From NCBI GenBank assembly GCA_937915455.1, contig CALDNN010000144.1, positions 1-6,751 of the forward strand: a stretch of 6,751 bases of DNA. Reading direction: 5' to 3'. Under the pieces are notes generated by a model. It did not search any database and was not told where the DNA came from. It saw nothing but the letters and a program-made list of their open reading frames with translations. The DNA is from Pelethousia sp002409725 (GTDB lineage Bacteria; Bacillota; Clostridia; Christensenellales; CAG-138). The position numbers and the translations under genes are program-made. Of the stretch, positions 1 through 6,751 are shown piece after piece (the first letter of the stretch is position 1; each line of letters begins with the position of its first letter).

Positions 1-295
1 GGGGCGGCAGGCCCTCGAGGGCTTCGACCACGGCGGAATTGGAAAGTTTTAACGCGTCCTCCACCTTTTTGCCCTTGATCATCTCCGTGGCCATGGAGCT
101 GGTGGCGATAGCAGCACCGCAGCCAAAGGTTTTGAAGCCCACATCCTCGATGATCCCGTCGTCATTAACCTTGATGAACATCTGCATGATATCACCGCAC
201 TTGGCGTTGCCGACCATACCTATGCCGTTCGCGCCCTCGATCTCGCCCAGGTTGCGCGGGTTGTTGAAATGATCCAATACTTTTTCGGTATACAT
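1..295 (-). CDS. nifU: Fe-S cluster assembly scaffold NifU (IscU-type), C-terminus cut by window edge
   Basis: This is the scaffold on which [2Fe-2S] or [4Fe-4S] clusters are built in the cytoplasm, using sulfur from the cysteine desulfurase encoded just upstream. The first 98 residues are visible. They begin MYTEKVLDHFNNPRN, the usual IscU/NifU start. The first cluster ligand is Cys33 in NAKCGD, with the following Asp35 that in this family tunes cluster release; the second is Cys59 in FKTFGCGAA. The third conserved Cys, expected near residue 100 or beyond, lies outside the window, so completeness cannot be judged. The wording GNAKCGDIMQ resembles the stand-alone clostridial NifU rather than the multidomain nitrogen-fixation NifU. 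The ATG at 295 is preceded by AAGGAG (307-302) with a 6-nt spacing. This SD overlaps the nifS stop codon, so the two genes are probably translationally coupled. Confidence 0.95.
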   Translation of the reverse strand, partial: MYTEKVLDHFNNPRNLGEIEGANGIGMVGNAKCGDIMQMFIKVNDDGIIEDVGFKTFGCGAAIATSSMATEMIKGKKVEDALKLSNSAVVEALEGLPP

Positions 296-301
296 AGGCT
301 T

Positions 302-307
302 CTCCTT
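302..307 (-). promoter_or_regulatory. nifU ribosome binding site overlapping the nifS stop codon
   Basis: AAGGAG lies 6 nt before the nifU ATG and begins at the last base of the nifS TAA (309-307). Ribosomes ending nifS therefore stop directly on the nifU initiation site. Confidence 0.8.
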
Positions 308-1464
308 TATCCTTTATATAGGGGACTCATGGCGCGCAGATAGGCTACGATCTCCTTGAGCTGTTCGATGGTGTAATCTATATCTTCTTGTGTGGTGTCA
401 TCCCCCAGGGTGAGGCGCACGGAGCCGTGGGCGATCTCGTGGGGCAGGCCCATAGCTAGGAGCACGTGGGAAGGATCCAGCGAGCCGCTGGTGCAGGCGG
501 AGCCGCTGCTGGCGGCGATGCCGCTCAGATCGAGCTTGAGAAGGATGGACTCGCCCTCGATATATTTCATGCTATAATTCACATTGTTGGGCAACCGCTC
601 TGTGGGGTGGCCATTGAGCTTGACCTCGGGTATCTCGGCCAGGCCCCGCATGAGCCGATCCCGCAGGATGGCCATTTTTGCCGCGTTTTCGCTTAGATTG
701 TCGCAGGCGAGCTTGATGGCCGCGCCCAGGCCCACGATGCCGGCCACGTTTTCCGTGCCGGCGCGGCGGCCCTTCTCCTGCGCGCCGCCCATGATGTAGC
801 TGGGCAGCTTGATCCCTTTGCGACAATAGAGCGCGCCCACACCCTTGGGGCCATGGAATTTATGGGCAGAAAGGGAGAGCATGTCTATGTCCATGGCCTT
901 TACATCCACCGGCACATGGCCGATGGCCTGCACAGCGTCCGTATGGAAGAGCACGCTCTTTTCATGGCACACGGCGGCGATCTCGGGAATGGGCATGATG
1001 GTGCCCACCTCGTTGTTGGCGAACATGATGGTGACCAGGATGGTATCCTCGCGGAGGGCCTCCCTTACCTGCTCTGCGGTGACCCGCCCGTATTCATCCA
1101 CGGGCAGGTAAGTCACATCGTAGCCCTGCTTTTGCAGGTGCTCGCAGGTATGCAGCACGGCGTGATGCTCCACGCTGGAGGTAATGATGTGCTTGCCCTT
1201 GTTTTTATACTTTTCCGCCACGCCCAGGATGGCCGTGTTGTCGCTCTCTGTGCCGCAGCCTGTGAAGATGACTTCGCCGGGCGTGCAATTGAGGGCCGCC
1301 GCCACTTGATCCCGCGCCGCGTCCAGGCCCTTTTTGGCCTCCTGGCCAAAGGCATGTACGCTGGAAGGGTTGCCGTATACGGTGGTGAGGTAGGGCATCA
1401 TGGCCTCGAGCACCTTGGGGGAAAGGGCTGTGGTGGCCGCGTTATCCAAATAGATCTTTCGCAT
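307..1464 (-). CDS. nifS: Cysteine desulfurase NifS/IscS
   Basis: This PLP-dependent enzyme converts L-cysteine to L-alanine and passes the persulfide sulfur to the NifU scaffold and other acceptors. The protein has 385 residues, a normal length for the family. It opens with RKIYLDNAATT. Visible active-site elements are His100 in SSVEHHAV (stacks on PLP), Asp176 in FHTDAVQ (binds the pyridine nitrogen), Lys202 in SLSAHKFHGPKG (Schiff base) and Cys324 in SGSACTSGSLDPSHV (persulfide carrier on the mobile loop). The loop is the long, group I type used for Fe-S assembly. The frame stays open upstream to 1671, but that stretch overlaps iscR in another frame and has no family similarity. The ATG at 1464 has the SD AGAGGA and starts exactly at the conserved N-terminus. 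The gene sits 11 bp after iscR and 11 bp before nifU. Confidence 0.97.
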   Translation of the reverse strand: MRKIYLDNAATTALSPKVLEAMMPYLTTVYGNPSSVHAFGQEAKKGLDAARDQVAAALNCTPGEVIFTGCGTESDNTAILGVAEKYKNKGKHIITSSVEHHAVLHTCEHLQKQGYDVTYLPVDEYGRVTAEQVREALREDTILVTIMFANNEVGTIMPIPEIAAVCHEKSVLFHTDAVQAIGHVPVDVKAMDIDMLSLSAHKFHGPKGVGALYCRKGIKLPSYIMGGAQEKGRRAGTENVAGIVGLGAAIKLACDNLSENAAKMAILRDRLMRGLAEIPEVKLNGHPTERLPNNVNYSMKYIEGESILLKLDLSGIAASSGSACTSGSLDPSHVLLAMGLPHEIAHGSVRLTLGDDTTQEDIDYTIEQLKEIVAYLRAMSPLYKG

Positions 1465-1470
1465 GGCGTT

Positions 1471-1476
1471 TCCTCT
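1471..1476 (-). promoter_or_regulatory. nifS ribosome binding site overlapping the iscR stop codon
   Basis: AGAGGA overlaps the last base of the iscR TAA (1478-1476) and lies 6 nt before the ATG at 1464. It supports the short nifS start over the longer open frame reaching 1671, and suggests translational coupling with iscR. Confidence 0.75.
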
Positions 1477-1943
1477 TATTTTAATTGATTTTGTTCGCTT
1501 CGCTCCTGCGCGGCCTGCAAGCGGCTGCGCTGGAACACATAATCCTCGGCCATATCCGCCAAGGTGGTGGAATCCAGCACCTCGTCGATGCGGCTTTGCA
1601 GCTTGAGCCAAAGGGGCCGGGCGCTGCAGGCGCAGGCGTTGTCGCAGGCCGCGCCTTCGGTGCTCACGCAATCCATCACGGCTGTGCTGCCTTCCAGCAC
1701 GCGGAGCACCTCGTTCACGCTGATCTCGCCCGGCGGCCTGGCCAGGGAATAGCCCCCCTGCGCCCCCCGCACGGAATTAACCAGCCCCGCCTTGCGCAGC
1801 GCCGCGATGAGCTGCTCCAAATAAGCGTCGCTGATGCCCTGCATGGCGGCTAGGGAAGCGGTGCTCACCATGCCGCCGCCGTAATTCACGGCTAAATCCA
1901 CCATGGCCTTTAAGCCATAACGACCCCGTGTCGATAGCTTCAT
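1476..1943 (-). CDS. iscR: Rrf2-family Fe-S-responsive regulator, IscR-like
   Basis: This is a 155-residue Rrf2-family transcription factor that probably represses its own isc operon when Fe-S clusters are plentiful. The start MKLSTRGRYGLKAM is typical of the family. A winged helix-turn-helix fills about residues 1-70: the recognition helix around SDAYLEQLI (38-46) contains Glu43, which in E. coli IscR discriminates between operator classes, and the wing has VRGAQGGY (58-65). The putative cluster-binding stretch has Cys92, Cys100, Cys104 and Cys106. The three main E. coli ligands are Cys92, Cys98 and Cys104 with His107, so the spacing differs and there is no His at that place; Cys106 could be the fourth ligand. 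The C-terminus is a charged tail rich in Gln and Glu. The ATG at 1943 is chosen over the upstream in-frame start at 2000 because it has GGAGG 8 nt away and matches the family N-terminus; 2000 would lie upstream of the predicted transcription start. Confidence 0.9.
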   Translation of the reverse strand: MKLSTRGRYGLKAMVDLAVNYGGGMVSTASLAAMQGISDAYLEQLIAALRKAGLVNSVRGAQGGYSLARPPGEISVNEVLRVLEGSTAVMDCVSTEGAACDNACACSARPLWLKLQSRIDEVLDSTTLADMAEDYVFQRSRLQAAQERSEQNQLK

Positions 1944-1951
1944 GGGCTGCG

Positions 1952-1956
1952 CCTCC
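1952..1956 (-). promoter_or_regulatory. iscR ribosome binding site
   Basis: GGAGG lies 8 nt before the ATG at 1943 and fixes the start of iscR. The alternative in-frame start at 2000 has no comparable site. Confidence 0.75.
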
Positions 1957-1959
1957 AAT

Positions 1960-1978
1960 TCCGAGTAGTTCACTCTGA
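1960..1978 (-). promoter_or_regulatory. Candidate operator dyad in the iscR leader
   Basis: The 7-bp arms TCAGAGT and ACTCGGA, separated by 5 bp, match at 6 of 7 positions, and two of the next three outer positions also pair. The site sits just downstream of the predicted transcription start, where a bound repressor would block the operon. The core GAGT-N5-ACTC has the same geometry as the GACT-N5-AGTC core of the E. coli type 1 IscR site, though the bases differ. Assignment to IscR is an inference from position and symmetry. Confidence 0.45.
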
Positions 1979-1990
1979 TTTTCCATCGAT

Positions 1991-2020
1991 ACTGTACCAC
2001 ACCGCCTGACCCCTTGTCAA
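1991..2020 (-). promoter_or_regulatory. Predicted sigma-A promoter of iscR-nifS-nifU
   Basis: A perfect -35 box TTGACA (2020-2015) is followed after 18 bp by TACAGT (1996-1991), which matches four of six -10 positions. Transcription would start near 1984, giving a leader of about 41 nt before the iscR ATG. The spacer is one base longer than ideal and the -10 is weak, as is common for regulated promoters. A TGAC-N5-GTCA dyad (2019-2007) overlaps the -35 box. Confidence 0.65.
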
Positions 2021-2049
2021 TAATTCATAGCCGTTTGCTTGGAATTATT
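2019..2049. repeat. 31-bp inverted repeat abutting the iscR -35 box
   Basis: On the minus strand the outer arms are AATAATTC (2049-2042) and GAATTATT (2026-2019), a perfect 8-bp match. Inside them, after 2 unpaired bases on each side, AGC and GCT pair around a 5-base centre. In total 11 of 13 arm positions are symmetric. The repeat touches the -35 hexamer, in the place of an activator site, upstream operator or UP element. No T-run follows on the minus strand, so it is not a terminator of that strand. Confidence 0.5.
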
Positions 2050-2060
2050 TTATCCCAAAA

Positions 2061-2092
2061 CAAAAAAAACCGGCCTGGAAAACCATGCCGGT
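2061..2092 (-). terminator. Intrinsic terminator after the metallophosphoesterase gene
   Basis: A 6-bp stem ACCGGC/GCCGGT encloses a one-base mismatch, a 3-bp TGG/CCA stem and a TTTT loop, and is followed by a run of eight T on the minus strand. It lies about 20 bp after the stop codon at 2112 and separates the lon unit from the iscR promoter. Confidence 0.92.
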
Positions 2093-2111
2093 CAAGATGC
2101 CGCACGGGCAA

Positions 2112-2804
2112 CTAGGCTTCCAATATAAGCTTGGGGGCAAATTCCAAATGGTCTGCGGAGCATAGGGTATATTCCACACCGTTTCGTATGCCCTCAAAGG
2201 CATTCCTGCAGGCTTTGCCGTGCAGGTGGCCGTAGACGGCACGCTCTACGCCGTAGGCCTCCAAAAGCTCGGTAAAGCCGCTCTGCTGCCGCCGCTCGTT
2301 GAAGGGAGGGTAATGCAGCATGCAGAGCTTAGGCATGCCGGCTGGGGCGGATTTAAGGGAAAGCTCCAAGCGGATCAGTTCGCGTTCGTAAAGCTTCTGA
2401 TCAACAGCCGGGTCAAAGAGGGTGCTACCCGGGCAAACCCAGCCCCGTGTGCCCAACACAGCCACGCCGCCTAGGACGAGGCTGTCGTTCTGCACGGCGT
2501 GCATACCGCCCGGGAGGGCCGCGCGCACCTTGGAGATGGAATTCCACCAATAATCGTGGTTGCCCCTAAGCAGCACCTTCGTGCCGGGCAGGGCAGCCAG
2601 AAATGCCAGATCGGCTTTGGCCTCATCGAGGCTCATGCCCCAGCTGATATCGCCGGGCAGGAGCACCGCATCCTCCGGCTGGACGGCGGCGCGCCAGGCG
2701 GCTTCCAGGCGCGCAGCATGGTTATCCCAATTGGGGCCGAAGATATCCATGGGCTTATCCGTGGATAAAGAAAGATGCGGGTCTCCCAGGGCAAAAATCC
2801 GCAT
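2112..2804 (-). CDS. Calcineurin-type metallophosphoesterase (COG1768-like)
   Basis: This is a predicted cytoplasmic phosphohydrolase with a two-metal active site; its natural substrate is unknown. The 230 residues carry the complete motif set in order: Asp8 and His10 in GDPHL, Asp52 in PGDISWG, Asn82-His83-Asp84 in RGNHDYWW, His164 in MLHYPPF, and His193/His195 in YGHLHG. The WW after GNHD and the LHYPPFNE block resemble the small family of predicted phosphohydrolases COG1768, common in Clostridia, rather than Mre11, CpdA or diadenosine tetraphosphatases. There is no signal peptide or membrane segment. An in-frame GTG at 2813 is a possible earlier start, but it overlaps the SD AGGAGGT (2818-2812), which is ideally spaced (7 nt) for the ATG at 2804. 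It is the last gene of the lon unit, 42 bp after the zinc-ribbon gene. Confidence 0.9.
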   Translation of the reverse strand: MRIFALGDPHLSLSTDKPMDIFGPNWDNHAARLEAAWRAAVQPEDAVLLPGDISWGMSLDEAKADLAFLAALPGTKVLLRGNHDYWWNSISKVRAALPGGMHAVQNDSLVLGGVAVLGTRGWVCPGSTLFDPAVDQKLYERELIRLELSLKSAPAGMPKLCMLHYPPFNERRQQSGFTELLEAYGVERAVYGHLHGKACRNAFEGIRNGVEYTLCSADHLEFAPKLILEA

Positions 2805-2811
2805 GGCCCGC

Positions 2812-2818
2812 ACCTCCT
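2812..2818 (-). promoter_or_regulatory. Ribosome binding site that decides the metallophosphoesterase start
   Basis: AGGAGGT is 7 nt before the ATG at 2804. The alternative GTG start (2813-2811) uses two bases of this site, so the ATG is preferred. Confidence 0.8.
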
Positions 2819-2825
2819 ATCTTGT

Positions 2826-2846
2826 GGCGTTGCCAAAAGGCCCGCC
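2826..2846 (-). other. Small intercistronic hairpin between the zinc-ribbon and phosphoesterase genes
   Basis: GGCG/CGCC closes an inner GCC-TTTT-GGC hairpin, with a 1-by-2 internal loop. It lies directly after the upstream TAA and 7 bases before the next SD. No T-run follows, so it is unlikely to terminate; it could affect mRNA stability or be chance. Confidence 0.3.
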
Positions 2847-3248
2847 TTAATCTTCGTCTTCCTCCTCGGAGAAGGGATCCGCGTCCTCATCCTCCTCGTC
2901 GAGGTCGCCGCCCAGCTCCCGGTCGATCTCCTCCAGCTCCCGCTCGGGGATATCGTCCGAGCCGCCCAGCGGCACCTCCATATCGTCCATATCGGCCTCG
3001 CCCATAGCCACATCCTCCGGCAGGTCGTCCGCCAGCTTAGCCAGTCCGGCCTGGCGGCGCACCTCCCTAAGACAAATGGCGCAGAGCTCGTTCCCCCGTA
3101 CAGCAGGGCGCTCCCCGCACTCCACGCAGGTGGCGGCTACCGAGTCCGCATCGGCCTCGCCCTTCATATACCGCTTGCAGATATCGCAGTATTTTTCACC
3201 CTCGCGGATGTAGTTCAACTCGCAGCGTGGGCACTTTTTGAGACCCAT
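2847..3248 (-). CDS. Small protein with two tandem zinc ribbons and an acidic tail
   Basis: The function is not known. The 133 residues fall into two parts. Residues 6-59 hold two four-cysteine knuckle pairs, Cys6/Cys9 with Cys21/Cys24 and Cys41/Cys44 with Cys56/Cys59. Both have exactly the pattern C-x2-C-x11-C-x2-C, as expected for zinc ribbons arising by internal duplication. Residues 78-133 are highly acidic: 29 of 56 are Asp or Glu, ending in SEEEDED. This tail is probably disordered. The N-terminus MGLKKCPRCELNYI resembles uncharacterised clostridial proteins of similar size. Zinc ribbons with acidic tails often bind nucleic acid or basic proteins, so a link to RNA polymerase or ribosomes is possible but unproven. 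The ATG at 3248 has GGAGGA about 6 nt upstream. The gene follows engB by 47 bp with no terminator between. Confidence 0.85.
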   Translation of the reverse strand: MGLKKCPRCELNYIREGEKYCDICKRYMKGEADADSVAATCVECGERPAVRGNELCAICLREVRRQAGLAKLADDLPEDVAMGEADMDDMEVPLGGSDDIPERELEEIDRELGGDLDEEDEDADPFSEEEDED

Positions 3249-3295
3249 ATCATTTCCTCCGGTCGCATCGCGTAAAATTTAGACCTGATCGATCT

Positions 3296-3955
3296 TCATT
3301 CCATATTATGCAAAAGGGAACTATCTATGTCAATAGGGGTTTTTGTATTGTGCAGAGAAATATGATCCTGGACGATTTTTCCCATGCCCTCGAGCAGCTC
3401 CAGTCGCCCCTCCCCCGTTTCGCCGGAGTAGGGCAAGGCGGCGGGCGGCGCGCCTAAAAGCTTGGCCGCGGCGTTTGCTGCCTGCCTGCGCTTGGATTTG
3501 GCGATCTTATCCGCTTTGGTAGCCACCAGGGTAAAGGGCACGCCGTAATAGAGCACCCATTGGAACATCTGCTTATCCTCTGCCGTGGGCTCGTGGCGAA
3601 TATCCAGCAGCAAAAACAGATGGGTCACGCGGCCGCTGGAAAGATAGGTCTCCATCAGCTGCCCCCACTTCTCCTTTTCCGTTTTCGGGGCCTTGGCAAA
3701 GCCGTAGCCCGGCAAATCCACCAAATAGAACTGGCGGTTGATGGCGAAATAATTGATCAGCCTGGTCTTGCCCGGGCTGCCGGATACGCGGGCCAGCTTA
3801 TAATTGTTGCACAGGGAATTGATGAGGCTGGATTTGCCCACGTTGGATTTGCCCACCAGTGCAATCTCCACGCCCGATTCCAGGGGCTGTGGGTAATCGC
3901 CCCCCAGGCCCACGCTGGTGACGAAAGCCGCTTGCTTAATGGCGAATGGCTCCAT
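3296..3955 (-). CDS. engB: Ribosome biogenesis GTP-binding protein EngB (YsxC/YihA)
   Basis: This is an essential TrmE-Era-type GTPase that assists assembly of the large ribosomal subunit. The 219 residues show all G motifs: G1 GKSNVGKSS (35-43), the switch/G2 region SPGKTRLINYF (60-70) with Thr64, G3 DLPGYGFA (80-87), G4 TKAD (146-149) and G5 around Ser177 in YSGETGEG. The catalytic domain ends near residue 200, and about 20 more residues (HNTKTPIDIDSSLLHNME) form an unusual C-terminal extension beyond the usual length of about 195-200. The ATG at 3955 has GGAGGAG about 5 nt upstream. It starts 18 bp after the lon stop; lonA-ysxC is also a conserved pair in Bacillus subtilis, so the two are very likely co-transcribed. 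Confidence 0.97.
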   Translation of the reverse strand: MEPFAIKQAAFVTSVGLGGDYPQPLESGVEIALVGKSNVGKSSLINSLCNNYKLARVSGSPGKTRLINYFAINRQFYLVDLPGYGFAKAPKTEKEKWGQLMETYLSSGRVTHLFLLLDIRHEPTAEDKQMFQWVLYYGVPFTLVATKADKIAKSKRRQAANAAAKLLGAPPAALPYSGETGEGRLELLEGMGKIVQDHISLHNTKTPIDIDSSLLHNME

Positions 3956-3973
3956 GGCCGCTCCTCCGTTTCT

Positions 3974-6361
<2,388 letters not shown>

Positions 6362-6370
6362 AGCCGTTCA

Positions 6371-6404
6371 CCTTTCTACGGCCGCAGCCCGCGCCGCGGC
6401 AAAG
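6371..6404 (-). other. Possible leader hairpin overlapping the lon ribosome binding site
   Basis: In the lon leader CTTTGCCGC (6404-6396) can pair with GCGGC (6385-6381) and, after a 5-base bulge, AAAG (6375-6372), which is part of the lon SD AAAGG (6375-6371). The pairing would partly hide the SD. It was found by eye and no folding energy was calculated. Confidence 0.3.
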
Positions 6405-6415
6405 TTCCTTGTATC

Positions 6416-6444
6416 AGTATACATATATCAAACGATTATGACAA
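6416..6444 (-). promoter_or_regulatory. Predicted sigma-A promoter of lon
   Basis: TTGTCA (6444-6439) and TATACT (6421-6416) each match five of six consensus bases and are separated by an ideal 17 bp in an AT-rich pocket. Transcription would start near 6409, leaving a leader of about 47 nt. This is a housekeeping-type promoter. Confidence 0.75.
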
Positions 6445-6454
6445 TCATATGTAT
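6419..6454. repeat. Inverted repeat spanning the lon promoter
   Basis: Perfect 8-bp arms ATACATAT and ATATGTAT (6454-6447 and 6426-6419) are separated by 20 bp. They enclose the -35 box and overlap the end of the -10 box. A second, smaller dyad GATT-N5-AATC (6446-6434) covers the -35 region. This could be an operator, but AT-rich promoters produce such arms by chance. Confidence 0.35.
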
Positions 6455-6491
6455 TTGGTATAGCAGGATGAAACTTCTCTTTATCCGCCCG

Positions 6492-6751
6492 CTAATTCTT
6501 CTTGCCGCCCATCAAAGAGCCCAGTATTTGGGCCAACTGCATGGGATTTCCGCCTCCAAGGCCCCCCAGCGGGTTGCCGCCCGAAAGTCCCTGAAAGAGC
6601 TGCATCATCTGCATGATGTTGCCCATATTTCCCAAAGGGCCCATATTGCCCATATTGCCCATATTGGGCATATTGCCTCCACCCAGGCCGGGCATGCCCG
6701 CGAGGTTGGGCATATTGTTAAGGGCCGGCTGGCTGGATACGGCGGGGGGGG
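6492..6751 (-). CDS. C-terminal end of an unknown Met/Gly/Asn-rich protein, N-terminus outside window
   Basis: The function is not recognised. The reading frame is open to the right edge, giving 85 visible residues that begin PPAVSSQPALNN before the first Met at 6713. That Met has no SD, so the gene very probably starts beyond the window. The last 73 residues contain 21 Gly, 12 Met and 10 Asn. A run of N-M-G/P triplets (GNMPNMGNMGNMGPLGNMGN) comes from a 9-bp DNA repeat. The end has two short hydrophobic stretches, IMQMMQLFQGL and PMQLAQILGSLMGG, which could be amphipathic helices, and it closes with KKN. Gly-Met tails occur in chaperonins and SRP54, but no domain of either is visible. No terminator is evident between its stop and the lon promoter. 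Confidence 0.7.
   Translation of the reverse strand, partial: PPAVSSQPALNNMPNLAGMPGLGGGNMPNMGNMGNMGPLGNMGNIMQMMQLFQGLSGGNPLGGLGGGNPMQLAQILGSLMGGKKN
6621..6674 (-). repeat. 9-bp tandem coding repeat AATATGGGC
   Basis: Four adjacent units AATATG(CCC or GGC) occupy 6674-6639, and a fifth AATATGGGC lies at 6629-6621 after a diverged 9-bp unit. They encode Asn-Met-Gly or Asn-Met-Pro. Because the unit is a multiple of three, gain or loss of copies by slippage keeps the reading frame. Confidence 0.85.

Noticed and set aside
853..1488. Plus-strand open frame of 211 codons opposite nifS
   Set aside because: It lies wholly opposite well-conserved nifS sequence; its His/Gly-rich composition is typical of shadow frames.
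1465..1671. N-terminal extension of NifS to 1671
   Set aside because: The extra 69 codons are Arg-rich, overlap iscR in another frame and are absent from the family; the ATG at 1464 has its own SD.
6362..6491. CIRCE (HrcA) or CtsR heat-shock operator upstream of lon
   Set aside because: Neither the TTAGCACTC/GAGTGCTAA pair nor the GGTCAAA direct repeats are present.
6492..6713. A complete 73-residue gene starting at the ATG at 6713
   Set aside because: No SD precedes this ATG and the frame is open through 12 more codons to the window edge, so it is better read as the end of a longer gene.
6492..6751. Tail of SRP54 (Ffh) or GroEL because of its Gly-Met richness
   Set aside because: No M-domain RNA-binding motif or chaperonin sequence is visible, and the Asn-Met-Gly repeats differ from the usual GGM tails.

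Overview
All eight genes in this window lie on the minus strand, so transcription runs from high to low coordinates. The DNA is GC-rich with strong Shine-Dalgarno (SD) sites (AGGAGGT, GGAGGA, AAGGAG). The gene content (iscR-nifS-nifU with a clostridial-type NifU, a lon-engB pair as in Bacillus/Clostridia, and a double zinc-ribbon protein) points to a GC-rich member of the Firmicutes, most likely class Clostridia. This is an inference from gene order and protein motifs; no rRNA or other taxonomic marker is present.

Right edge (6751-6492): the C-terminal end of a Met/Gly/Asn-rich protein whose beginning lies outside the window. A 130-bp gap follows with a good sigma-A type promoter (TTGTCA, 17 bp, TATACT) and a GC-rich leader.

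First transcription unit (6361-2112): lon (ATP-dependent protease), engB (ribosome-assembly GTPase), a small protein with two zinc ribbons and an acidic tail, and a calcineurin-type metallophosphoesterase. The gaps are 18, 47 and 42 bp, with no terminator between the genes. The unit ends at a clear intrinsic terminator (2092-2061). It joins protein quality control and ribosome assembly with two poorly characterised genes.

Second transcription unit (about 1984 to the left edge): iscR, nifS and nifU, with 11-bp gaps in both junctions and each downstream SD overlapping the upstream stop codon. NifS removes sulfur from cysteine, NifU is the scaffold for Fe-S clusters, and IscR is the Fe-S-sensing repressor expected to control the operon. 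The promoter region holds three inverted repeats, two of which share a 4-N5-4 geometry. NifU is cut by the left edge.

Most of the window is ordinary housekeeping sequence, and I see no convincing new multi-gene system. The points most worth a second look are the dyads at the iscR and lon promoters, the tandem zinc-ribbon acidic protein between engB and the phosphoesterase gene, and the 9-bp coding repeat in the truncated Met-rich protein.
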